From positions 302,088,954 to 302,152,953 of the forward strand of contig CM042697.1 in the NCBI GenBank assembly GCA_023614405.1: DNA of 64,000 nucleotides, given 5' to 3'. The DNA is from Avena insularis (lineage: Eukaryota > Streptophyta > Magnoliopsida > Poales > Poaceae). Within the stretch, counting starts at the first letter, position 1. The number at the start of each line of letters is the position of its first letter. Below the pieces are notes generated by a model that made no database searches, had not been told where the DNA came from, and saw only the letters and a list, made by a program, of their open reading frames with translations. Positions 10,101-21,900 of this stretch are shown piece by piece. A program made the position numbers and the translations under genes.

Positions 10101-11790
10101 ATGCGAAAGCCATTACATTCCACGAATCTCAGCATAAAGCTTGAACATTATTGAAAAAGCCCTAAAACCTAAACCATAAATCTATATACACGACAACCAC
10201 TTATATATCAAAATTTGAGATACTTCCTTTAAATTGCGCTAACGCCTTTCTATTTCACGAATATAGGCATATAGCTCGAACATTATTGAAAATTCAGTAA
10301 ACCCTAAGCCCCCTAAAACCTAAACCCTAAGCCATATCCCCCTAAACCCTAAAACCTTAGCACCTAACCCTGACCAAGCAGATATCATGCACTTATAGAT
10401 CAAAAATTGAGATGCTTTCATTGTTAAATTATTGCCAAGTCACTATATTCCATGAATATAAGCATAAAGCTCAAACTTTATTGAAATTTCCCGAAACCCT
10501 AAACCCCGAAATCCCTAAATAAACCTAGCCAAACCCCCAAACCCAAAACACAAAACCCCTAAACCTTAAATACTAAACCCCTAAACACTAACCAAGCAGC
10601 TATCATATGCACACTTATATATAAAATTTTCAAATACTTTTATTAATTTGGGTAACGCCATTCTATTCAATGAACATAAGCATAAAGCTTGAACATTATT
10701 GAAAATTCCCCAAACCCTCAACCCTAAACAACACCTAAAACTTAAACCCTCAACCCACATAGACCCTAACCAAGTAGGTACCATGCACTTATAGATCAAA
10801 ATCTGAGATACTATCATTAAATTGTGGTAACACCATTCTCTTCCACAAATATAAGCATAAACCTTGAACATTATTAAAAATTCCCTAAACAGCTAAATGA
10901 CCCTGACCAAGTAGGTATATCATCCACTTATAGATCAACATTTGAGATATAGTTTCATTAAAGTATGCTAAAGCCATTACATTCCATGAATATAAGCTTA
11001 AAGCTTGAACATTATTGAAAAAGCCCTAGATCCTAAACCTTAAACCCCTAAACCCTTTAACCCTAAACCCGAACCAAGCAGGCATCAGGCACTTATATAT
11101 CAAAATTTGAGATACTACCCATTAAATTGTGCTAACGCCTTTCTATTTCATGAATATAGGCATATAGATCGAACATTATTGAAAATTCACTAAACCCTAA
11201 GGCCCCTAAAACCTAATCCCTAAGCCCTATCCCCCTAAACCCTAAAAACCCTAAAACCTCAGCACCTAACCCTGACCAAGTAGGTATCATGCACTTATAG
11301 ATCAAAAATTGAGATGCTTTCATTGTTAAATTATTGCTAGCTCACTCTATTCCACGAATATAAGCATAAAGCTCAAACTTTATTGAAATTTCCTGAAACC
11401 CTAAATCCCTAAATAAACCTAGCTAAACCCTAAAACCCGAAACATAAAACCCCTAAACCCTGACCAAGAAGCTATCATATGCACACTTATAAATCAAATT
11501 TTCACATACTTTTATTAATTTGGGTAACGCCATTCTATTCAACGAACATAAGCATAAAGCTTAAACATTATTGAAAATTCCTCAAACCCTCAACCCTAAA
11601 CAACCCCTAAAACTTAAACCCTCAACCCATATACACCCTAACCAAGCAGGTATCATGCACTTATAGATCCAAATTTTAGATACTTCCATTAAATTGTGGT
11701 AGCGCTATTCTATTCCCTGAATATAAGCATAAAAGCTTGAACATTGTTGAAAAATCCCTAAAGCCTAAACCCCTAAAACCGAAATCATAA
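7190..11790. repeat. Satellite block 1: telomere-motif monomers in a ~1.03 kb higher-order repeat
   Basis: This is a tandem array of ~140-200 bp monomers. Each has a start (ACCAAGCAGGTATCATGCAC), a middle (GAGATACTTTCATTAAATTG, then ACGCCATTCTATTCCACGAA), an end (AAGCTTGAACATTATTGAAA) and a variable tract of CCCTAAACC repeats like degenerate plant telomere DNA. Monomer starts recur about every 140-200 bases. The type with AACCAAGTAGG appears at 7691, 8719, 9749 and 10768, then as AACCAAGCAGG at 11640: spacings 1028, 1030, 1019 and 872. Between them five other monomer types come in the same order (GGTATATCATCC, a second of that kind, CAGGCAT, AGATATCATGC, AGCTATCATATGC). The array is therefore a six-monomer higher-order repeat. 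No coding function is evident; open frames inside are by-products of the repeat. Confidence 0.85.
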
Positions 11791-12829
11791 TCCCCTATCT
11801 TATTTTATCTTACCATTATATATTGTATAAATAACTTTCAATATTGATCGTTGGATCAAGACTCGTGAATCCCAACATTCCTAGCCGTCGGATCTTCTTT
11901 TCCATTCTATTAGCATCTAATGCTAGAAGATATTATTGATAGTCTTTAGCACAATAAACAGTATGAACAAAACTCAAAACACACTTCTCCATCGTTCTAG
12001 AGTCTTATACATCATTTCTCTATACCATGTTACCAAAATTGACATGTTTTTAGTAAACTACCATATTGTCAATTTATCGCAAAAATCTAGCTAGTAAGAT
12101 TGATATGGTTTATCCATTAAATAGGGTACTTTGTGTGAAAATTGGCACGATGTCATACTGAGCCATAATCTTTGAAGTTACTTCACAACCAAAAACAATG
12201 TTGTCACTTGGAAAAATAAAATTGGAATTTTCCTTTGTAAGCAAAGCTTGATTGGGCAAGATGCATCCAATGTACGGAGTACAAGACATGGACACGGTAC
12301 CAGCAACTATGGTTGTGCAGGTCAAAAAAGCAACTACGGCTATGACCTTGATCATCTTGTTTGAAAGACGGCAGATGCCTATCAACTCATTAAATGCTCG
12401 AAAGCATACAGGCGTCTAGGTCTATCTGATGGGGACAGCATCCCCCAAGTGGGAGTGGGAGTAGCGTACCTTAGAAGCTCCAGCTTCAATATTTTGAGAG
12501 AGCGCCGAAATATCCATCCCATCCATTCAAACATCCAGCTCCAAACATACTTCACCTTTTTTGAATGAAAATTCCTCTTTTATCCCTGCTTCGGAAACAA
12601 GAACCCGAGGAGCAATGCAATAATAGAGGTATATATGTGGTAATTTTGTGTTCTCTCACGTGCATCACCCCATCGACCTGGTTCCCTTCCCTTCTTCAAT
12701 AAGTGCATTTACCTGCCCGCCCCCTCCGGCCTTACACTGACTTTGTGGTCCCACAATGCAAGTGACACGCTTGTCAATGACCCAGAATTACTGGAAGTAG
12801 AGATTCCCATTATTTGCAGTTCAAAATTC
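11791..12829 (+). repeat. Promoter-like module, copy 2
   Basis: This is the second copy of the module seen at 6205-7189. It enters with TTATTTTATCTTACCA after the satellite and carries the same landmarks in the same order: TAGCATCTAATGCTAGAAGA, AAGATGCATCCAATGTACGG, CGGAAACAAGAACCCGAGGA and CTCCGGCCTTACACTGACTT. It leads into a new satellite-entry segment at about 12830. Differences from copy 1 are scattered substitutions and small indels. The minus-strand frame (12385-12110) is longer here (91 codons) than in copy 1. Confidence 0.65.
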
Positions 12830-15800
12830 AAACATTTTCCGCTAAACTGAGGTAAACTTGTTAAACTCGGAGAAACTGGCTTGTGAGCTTGACAATTTTA
12901 AGAAACTTAGGCATTATTCGTTAAATAATTCATACTTTGAGATAAAATTGTCTTTGAACCGTAAAATTTGCGCGATGATAAAATTAATTACGCCATTGTA
13001 TTCCACGAATATAACCATAAAGTCTGAACATTATTGAAAGTTCTCTAAACACTAAACCCCTGAACCTTATAACACTAAACACTAATAAACCCCTATACCC
13101 TGACCAAGAAGGTATCATGCACTTGTATATAAAATTTGAGATACTTTCATTAAATTGGGCAACATCATTCTATTCGATGAATATATGCATAAAACTTGAA
13201 CATTGTAGAAAATTCTTGAAACCCTAAATCCTCTCCCCCAAAATACTAAAACCCTAAACCCTAATTCCCTCAACCCATAATCAAAACCTAACCAAATAGG
13301 TATCATGCATTTATAGATCAAAGTTTGAGATATGTTCATTAAAGTGCGCTCACGCCTTTCTATCTCACGAATATCGGCATATAGCTCAAACATTATTGAA
13401 AATTCACTAAACCCTAACCCCCTAAAACCTAAAACTAAGCCTTATACCCCTAAACCCTAAAACCCCTAAACCCTCGACCCCTAACCCTAACTTAGTAGGT
13501 ATCATGCCTTATATATAATTTGAGATACTTTCATTATTAATTTGTTGCTAAGTCATTCTATTCCACGAATATAAGCATAAAGCTCGAACTTAATGGAAAA
13601 TTCCTGAAACCCTAAACAGCCCCTAAAACCTAAACCCTCAACCCCTAAATTCCCTAAACCCCAAAGAACCCCCAGCCTAAACCCTCGACCCCTAAATACT
13701 AAAATCGTAAAGCCTAAACACCTGAACCCATAATGAAACCCTAATCAAGTAGATATCATGCACTTATAGATCCAAATTCGAGATACTTTCATTAAATTGC
13801 AGTAACGCCATTCTGTTCCACAAATATAAGCATAAAGCTTGAACATTATTAAAATTCCCTAAACTATAAATCCCAAAACCCTAAACCTCGAAATGACCCT
13901 GACTAATTAAGTAGGTATATTATCCAAATTCGAGATACTTTCATTAAATTGCGGTGAAAACATTATGTTCTGCAAATATAAGCATAAAGCTTAAAAATTA
14001 TTCAAAATTACCTAAACCCTTAATTAAACGACCCTGACTAATTAAGCACATATATTATCATCCACTTATATATCAACATTTGAGATATACTTTCATTAAA
14101 TTATGCTAACGCCATTCCATTCCACGAATCTAAGCATAAAGCTTGAACATTATTATTGAAAATGCCCTAAAACCTAAACCTTAAACCCTATAACCCTAAA
14201 CCCCAAAATGACCCTGACCATGCCGGTATATATCATCCACTTATAGATCAACATTTGAGATATACCTTTATTAAATTATGCTAATGCCATTCATGTCCAC
14301 GAATCTAAGCATAAAGCCCCTAAACATTATTGAAAATTCCATAAAACCTAAACCTTAAACCCCTAATCTCTTTAACCCTAAACCCTCACAAAGCAAACTA
14401 GGTATCATGCATATATAGATAAAAATTTGAGATAATTTCATTAAATTGCCTATCGCCTTTCTATTTCCCGAATATCCCCATATAGCTCGAACATTATTGA
14501 AAATTCACTAAACCCTACCCTTCCAAAAACGTAAACACTAAGCCATATACACCTAAAAAATAAAACCCTAAACCCTCAACCACTAACCCTGACTAAGAAG
14601 GTATCATGCACTTATAGATAAAATTTGAGATACTTTCATTAGTAAATTAAGGATAAGTCACTCTATTCCACGAATATAAGCATAAATATCAAGCTTCATT
14701 GAAAATTCCCGAAACACCAAAACAACCCCGAAAACCTGAACCCTCAACTCCTAAATTCTCTAAACCCCACACAACCCCCAACCTAAATCCTCGACCCCTA
14801 AATACTAAAACCCTAAACCCTAAACCCCTCAACCCATAATTAAACCCTAACCAAGTAGGTATATATGCACTTATATATCCAAATTCGAGATACTTCCATT
14901 AAATTGTGGTAAAAACAATATGTTCCACAAATATAAGCATAAAGCTTGAACATTATTCAAAATTCCCTAAACTCTACACCCCTAAACCCCTAAGTAAACG
15001 ACCCTGACTAATTAAACAGGTATATCATGCACTTATATATCAACATATGAGATATACTTCCATTAAATTACGCTAACGCCATTCCATTCCATGAATCTAA
15101 GCATAAAGCTTGAACATTATTATTGAAAATGCCCTAAAACCGAAACCTTAAACCCTATAAACCTAAACCCCTAAATGACCCTGACGAAGCCCGTATATAT
15201 CTCATCCACTTATAGATCAAAAGTTGAGATCTACTTTTATTAAATTATGATAAATCCATTCATTTCTATGAATCTAAGCATAAATCCTAAACATTATTGA
15301 AAATGACATAAAACCTAAACCTTAAACCCCTAAACCCTTTAACCCTAAACCTTGACAAAGCAGGCTAGGTATTATGCATTTATAGATCAAAATTTGAGAT
15401 ACTTTCATTAAATTGCCCTAACAGCTTTCTATTTCACGAATATCGGCATATAGCTCGAACATTATTGGTAATTCACTAAATCCTACCCTCCCAAAAACGT
15501 AAACACTAAGCCATATACCCCTAAACACTAAAAACCATAAACCCTCAACCTCTAACCCTGACTTAGCAGGTATCATGCACTACTTATAGATAAAATTCGA
15601 GCTACTTTAATTATTAAATTGTCGCTAAGTCATTCAATTCCACGAATATAATCATAAAGCTCGAACTTCATTGAAAATTCCTGAAACCCTAAAACAACCC
15701 TGAAAACCTAAACCCTCAACTCCTAAATTCTCTAAACCCCAAACAACCCTCCAACCTAAACCCTCGACCCCTAAATATTAAAACCCTAAACTCTAAACCC

Positions 15801-16842
15801 CTCAACCCATAATTAAACCCTAACGAAGTAGGTCTATCATGCACTTATAGATCCAAATTCGAGGTACTTTCATTAAATTGCGGTAAAAACATTATGTTCC
15901 ACAAATATAAGCATAAATCTTGAACATTATTCAAGATCCCCTAAACCCTAATCCCCTAATTAAATGACCCTGACTAATAAGGAGGTATTCATCCACTTAT
16001 ATATCAACATTTTAGATATACTTCCATTAAATTACGCTAACACCACTTCATTCCATGAATCTAAGAATAAATCTTGAACATTATTATTGAAAATGCCCTA
16101 AAACCTAAACCTTAAACCCTACTAACCCTAATAAACCCTGACCAAGAAAGCACCATGCACTTTAAGATCAAATTTTGAGATACCTTCATCAAATTATGCT
16201 AACACCATTCTAATTCATGACATGTCAAACATTATTGAAAATTCCCTAAACCTTAACCCCCTAAAGCCTAAACCCTAAGCCCTATATACCCTTAAAAACC
16301 CTAACCCCTAACCCTAAGCTCAGACATAACCCCGAACGCTAAACTACCCGTAATAAAACGAGAACCCTAAACCCGCAATATTAAAACCTAAACCCTCAAC
16401 CCAAAAACCCTAACCATCCACGTATCATGCACTTATAGATCAAAATTTTAGATACTTTCATTATTAAATTGTTGCTAAGTCATTCTATTCCATGAATATA
16501 TGCATAAATCTCGAGCTGTATTGAAAATTCCCGAAGCCCTAAACCCTAAATACCTAAAACCCTTAAACCCTAAAACCCGAAATACTAAACCCCTAAACAC
16601 TAAAACCTAAAAACCTAAACGACCCTGACCACACATGGGTATCATCCACTTGTAGATCAACATTTGAGATATACTTTCATTAAATTATGATAACACCATT
16701 ATATTCCTCGAATATAAGCCTAAAGCCTGAACATTATTGAAAATGCCCCCAATCCTAAACCCCTAAACCTTAGAACCGTAAACCCTAAACCCTCAACCCA
16801 TAAACACTAACCAAGCAGGTATCGTGCAGTTATAGACACGTT
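12830..16842. repeat. Satellite block 2: diverged version of the telomere-motif satellite
   Basis: It opens with the same entry segment as block 1 (GCTAAACTGAGGTAAACTTG) and consists of the same monomers in a more diverged form, for example GACTAATTAAG-type starts at about 13900, 14030 and 15005. A higher-order pattern is still visible: related monomers at 13743, 14849 and 15822 give spacings of 1106 and 973. CCCTAAA-like tracts persist between monomers. Order decays towards 16300-16840, where the array ends in AACCAAGCAGGTATCGTGCAG and joins module copy 3. Confidence 0.8.
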
Positions 16843-17330
16843 ATAATAAACTATGGTAGAGATATGGCCATGACCTTGGACATCTTGTTTGAAAGCTTTA
16901 AAAATATAATGCTTATCAATTTTGGCAAATGTGTGGAAACTCATTTAAATGCTGCTAAGCATGCTGTCGCTGCCGTGTGGGTCTAGACAGGACCAGCACG
17001 TGAGGAGCGACTGTGTCGGAGTAGCGTACGTCAGAAGCTTCAACCTCAAAATTTCCGCAAACCGCCGAAACATCCCGCGGATCTATTCAAAAATCCCGCC
17101 CCGTTTTTTGTGATGCAAAATTCCTCTTCTATCCCTGGCCCGGAAACAAGAACCAGAGGAGCACTGCAATAATAGAGGGGTATAGGTGGTAAATTTGTGT
17201 CATCCCACCTATATCCCCCCATCTCTTCTTTGCCGCCCACCCTCCTCCGACCTCCACCTTCCTCCAGCCCTTTCACCACCAGCCCTCTCTTCCACACCGG
17301 AGCTCCTTCACCGCCACAGCTCTCTTATAC
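16843..17330 (+). promoter_or_regulatory. Promoter-like module, copy 3, directly upstream of a decayed gene
   Basis: The satellite joins module sequence at a point about 540 bases inside copy 2 (ATGACCTTGGACATCTTGTT matches ATGACCTTGATCATCTTGTT), so this copy lacks its left half. It has GC-rich motifs absent or changed in the other copies, including ATCCCGCGG and ATCCCGCCCCG, which resemble E2F-type TTSSCGC sites, plus the CGGAAACAAGAACCAGAGGA landmark. It ends in a CT-rich leader with an ATG at 17331. A promoter role is inferred from position and composition only. Confidence 0.45.
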
Positions 17331-17375
17331 ATGGGAGCATCTTCACCGCCGACGCTCTCTTCCGCATCGGAACTC

Positions 17376-20300
17376 TATAACATCCCAAAAATATTGAACA
17401 ATGACTATCAATTTCTAAATCACCCAAAATTGGGGTTAACAAAAACTTTTGTTAATTCAATCATATGAATGCATGTGTGTATGTGATGATTGTATGAATG
17501 CATGAATGGACTTGTGTAATTGATCTAATGAGCAAGGAATGGTTTAAAGATGAAAACAACATCATCTCAAACATTTCCAAGCAGAAACAAATCAAGAGAA
17601 AATCAAAAACAAATCAAATAAACCAAATGGTCACTTTTGCCAATCTTGCTCACTAGGCCACTTTGATTGTTTCTAGTCCAAGATTTCAAACAGAAACATT
17701 TCCATTTCTTTTTACCCCGTGCTAGACCAAGTAAAAGTGAATCAAAGCCCACCTTTCAAACCTACAGAAACATTTGGCAACTTGATTCAAATGACAATTC
17801 AAAATTGAATCTAGTTCATATGGGAAGATCACCCATTTTTCAAAACCCAACCAAACCAGTGCACCTTGACCAATACAATCAACCAGAGACTCTCTAGTAT
17901 GTAACTATCACACCCACCAAGTTTGAATCAAAAATTCAAATTGGAATCTCTTTCAGCCATTTCATCAAACACCTTGCAAACACCAAACCAACAAACACCA
18001 AACACTATTAGGACCAGTGATTTTGGCCTAACTTGTTCCCTCTCTGGTTCACAGCAAGCTATTAGTAGATCATCTATCCTATTTAACAAGTTTAGCAGCA
18101 CTGTGAGCTTCCCATAGCCATCAATGGTGAGCATGCCGAGCTCACCTTGCCACCACTCAGTTGACATCAAGCTAGAAGCTTCTCTAGCCTCGCCAACCTT
18201 GTTAGGGACGCTCTCCACCGTCCAACCCCACCCCCTGTCCAAGCCTCGAGCACTGCCAGCCCCTTGACCACACAGCCCGAACATGCCCAGCCTCTCTGCG
18301 AGCATGCCGAGAGTGCGCTAGTGCGCCACCCGCGACAAATGCCCAAAGACTGCGCGCTGCCCTCTCCGCATGCAAGCATGATCGCCACCGCCCCAGGAAC
18401 ACCCCAGACACGCCCGTTCGCCGTCGTGCGATCCGTATCACCTGTGCGCCATTAAAACGATTGTCGGACCCGCGCAGAGCACCGCGACATTCTAACCATC
18501 TCGCACCACCCCACGCCACGTAACCATGCCATTGAGCTTCGCCAGGGAACACAGCACCGTCCCCTATCGTCACCCATGCCTTTAGCTCGTTGTGCCGACG
18601 ACCACGATGAGCTCAGCCCGTGCCCGTCGGTCCCCTTCAGGCACTATAAATAGAGGCCACCCCAGCATGAATTCTTCACACCATCTCACTCCCCTCTCAC
18701 TCAGAAGCACCCCACCTCACTCTTGGAGCAAGGCGAGCAGCGCATCGCCAGAATTTCGCCGGAGCTTGCCGCTGCTGGAGGAGAACGGCGCCGTTGATTG
18801 GAGCCGTCCTAGGAGGAGCTATCGGTGCCAGGAGGATCGCCATCGTCGACTTCGTCGTTCGCCCCTATCGCTGACCCTCGCCTAAGACCCGGTGATCCTC
18901 CCACGACCTCCACTGTCCGCGCTAGGGTTCTGTCTCACTGGTGTTGCCCGACATGGACGATGAACCGTAGTCGTAGGATTAGAGTTTGATCGTGTGGTCC
19001 ACATCCCCCCATACCGCTTCGCACCCCTTGTCTCGATGACTGGTCGGGTCGTTCACTTAAACCCACCCACGCGTGCGCTGTGCACCATGGGCCGGCCTAG
19101 TTAACATCCCGCGCGACCCAGTAATTCAAATTTAGGTTTATTCTTTTAGTTTCAAACTCAGTTGATTCCAACTGTCAAAAACCACAAAAGCTTTTGAGTT
19201 GATTCCAACTCTCAAAAATCACATTTAACCATATCTTTCAGAATATATAAAAATATAGAGGTTTACTTGCAGAAATATTGGTCAAGTAATAAAAGAATGC
19301 CTCATAGGCCATTCTAGTCACTTTAATTAATTAAAATAAAAAGATTAAACCTTATTAAATTGTGACACCACTTTAAATCACATTCCCAAGTATTGAAATA
19401 TGTGGAGATGCCATGTGTCAATATGAGCCCATGTTTTAGTTGGAGAATATTAAATCTTAAGTAGTTTTTCAATGAGTAGAAATTACTTTTCTAAAATAAA
19501 GGAAATAAAACTATTGCCTTAATCTTTGTAATGTTTGTGACGATACTAGATCATCTAGTGAAAACCTTGGTGTGATAAATAGAAGTAGTTAAGTATTGTT
19601 TGGTGATTGTGTACCTCGTATTTATTTATAGACGCTAGTACCGACCAAGGATACGAGGAGGAAGGAGGATACTATGAGGAAGAAGCCGAGGAGAACTTCA
19701 ACCACTGCTCTGCACAAGGCAAGCTATTACCTGAGCAAGCTTATACTTGCAATTATGCAAGCCTAATACTACCAGTTAACTTTGCAAACTAAAACTTGCA
19801 TGATACTATGCAAACTAGATGCCTTAAGCATATGTGATTCTACCCATTTGATGATACTAAATCCCAGTTTTACTTGCAAGCTTAGTTATTTTATTTCTTT
19901 ATCAAAGCTTTCTCTTAGAGTTTACTTAGTGACTTGTAGAGTTTAGAAAGATATTTAAATGTAGCATAAAGAGCATAAAACTTGGCCAAATTTAGATAAT
20001 CTTGATGTCATCCTGAGGCATGAGACTGAACTTAGATAAGATACACTTGTTTACCACCCCTCATTAGTGTTTATCCCCCACTTGTAGATGCTAGTGCTAA
20101 GCATAAAACTTGATCACTTTAGATGGGAATACTTGGTGAAAATGGTTATGAAAACCTTAGAATGATGAGTCATTCTACTGAAATGTTTTGCCATGTGTTC
20201 TTGAACACCAGATGATTTTGATGATGAAAATGTTAAGGCATGAGCCTTAGCCCTTTATAAAACTGGTGGTTGTCTGGATGTGATACCATTCCAATTTTAC

Positions 20301-21168
20301 CGTACAACCACAATACCCGAAATTTGGGTAGGGCTTGACTAGAAATTTATATACCTTAGTATGGGTTCCCTTGCGGCCAAGGTTTGAGCTGAGGCTACCT
20401 TGTGAAGATTATCCACATGTGCAGTTCCCAAGATGGCAGTTGGTCATGGTTGGGAGGCCAAACTCATAGGAGAGGTGCCTATACTAGGGCGTGTAATTGA
20501 AAGGTTAGGATTGATTATACGCATACTGAGTATGGTGAATTCAGGATTGTTCCTGACGGATGTATCGAATATTATGGTGAAAGTGTCCACCTATGCAGAG
20601 TGTCAAACTATTCGAATAGCCGCGTCCGCGGTTATGGACAGTTGGAGTGGCCATACTGTTCCATCATCAGATGTTTTCAAAATGACTTATGGAATGATTT
20701 GTGATTTGACTTGACCACAGCAGGGTTGTGTTATGAAATTCAGGTTCCCACTTAGGTGTTATAAACTTTCAACTAGCTTTCTTTGATTCTGACCTCGGTA
20801 GTGATAAATCTGGCTTTTTGCAAAACAACCTAGATCTTAGTATTTCCTACTCAAAAACCACTTCACTTGTTAGTATTAGTTTGTGAGTACTTCAAGAGTA
20901 CTCAGGGCTTTTGTCCCTGTCTATTCCCGTGGTCAGACTATGAAGAGGACTATCAGGAGGACAGACAGCAGGATGGTTACGACAACTAGGATCATCTCCC
21001 AACGTCAGCATTGCCTGTGACCATGAATATGGAGTCTCTCCTACGCTATCGTTATTATTACATTATTCTGCCGCTTGAATTGTATTAAGACTGGATCATG
21101 AGATCCTTATTTGTGTAAGACCTTATGTATGGTTTGTAATGGATGATGTACTTTGATATCCATGTTAT
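17376..21168 (+). mobile_element. Solo gypsy LTR (~3.8 kb)
   Basis: It begins TATAACATCCCAAAAATATT (TG expected) and ends CCATGTTA (CA expected). Both terminal changes are of the C-to-T/G-to-A kind. It contains a TATA box (CTATAAATAG, about 18644-18653) followed by a GC-rich leader, and a long AT-rich tail ending in LTR-like sequence before 21168. No protein-coding pol or gag remains, and no second copy follows, so it is a solo LTR. The flanks are AACTC and GTCTC (3 of 5 match), a possible decayed duplication. The first kilobase matches the fragment at 3288-4290. Frames at 17667-18885 and 19607-20714 lie inside it and are not genes. Confidence 0.65.
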
Positions 21169-21736
21169 GTCTCGGGAGCATCTTCACCGCCCAACGCATC
21201 GGATCCACCTCGAAATGCCCAGGCGACGCCCCCGCCGCCGTCATGCGTCTCCCACCCGCCCTCGTTGCACGGCGGTAATTTCTCTTGCTCGTTTGCTATT
21301 TCTTTGGTACTCGTAAGCTACAAAAGTGTTAGAATATTTCTCAATATCCTATGTGCTATTGCCATTTCATTTGCGCCCACATATGGTAGTTATTATACAC
21401 ATCATAAGCTTGTCACTATTATTTCCTTTCTTACATTCTCACACTATCGGTGTATTCCTGCAACACTAACTCATAGATGCTATTCTTTTTGAGCGCTCGA
21501 ATGGGTCATGGGAACAGCTCATAAAGGATCCAACACTGACAATCTGACGCCAAGCAAGGCTGAAGTGCGAGGTTTCTGTGTGCTACTTAGGCCAGTTTCT
21601 TGTAATGTTAATAAGTTATATTGCATGTATGCATATTATGTTAATAAGTCATTCTACCTAAAAACCTGCCATGACATTTCCATTCATGTTTTGTTGTGTT
21701 TATATCTGCGAATGCTTAATTCATAAAATGTCAGTC

Positions 21737-21900
21737 TTGTCATTTTTAATAGTATATTTTTGGTGTTTTCAACTGCTTTAATCCATCCAAAGCAGCTAGA
21801 TAGTTTGAATCATACATCTAGTCATTTTTAATGCTATCTTTTTGGTGTTTTCCAAGTGCTTTCATCCTTACAAACCAGCTAAATTGGTTTTAAATGTTAT
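21737..21900 (+). repeat. 84-bp direct duplication in an intron
   Basis: Two copies about 84 bp apart start at about 21738 and 21822 and share GTCATTTTTAAT, TTTTTGGTGTTTTC and a following A/C-rich segment ending in CAGCTA. It lies within the first intron of the decayed gene, with no coding role. Confidence 0.6.

Noticed and set aside
10581..13393. Similar minus-strand frames of 96 and 92 codons within the satellite blocks
   Set aside because: The similarity comes from the DNA repeat itself; the frames are not kept in most monomers.
7190..16842. True telomere or chromosome end
   Set aside because: CCCTAAA tracts are short, degenerate and separated by ~110 bp of other sequence, and ordinary genome DNA continues on both sides.
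18164..18885. Overlapping frames of 97-125 codons on both strands
   Set aside because: They are inside the solo LTR, downstream of or around its TATA box, and are composition-driven.
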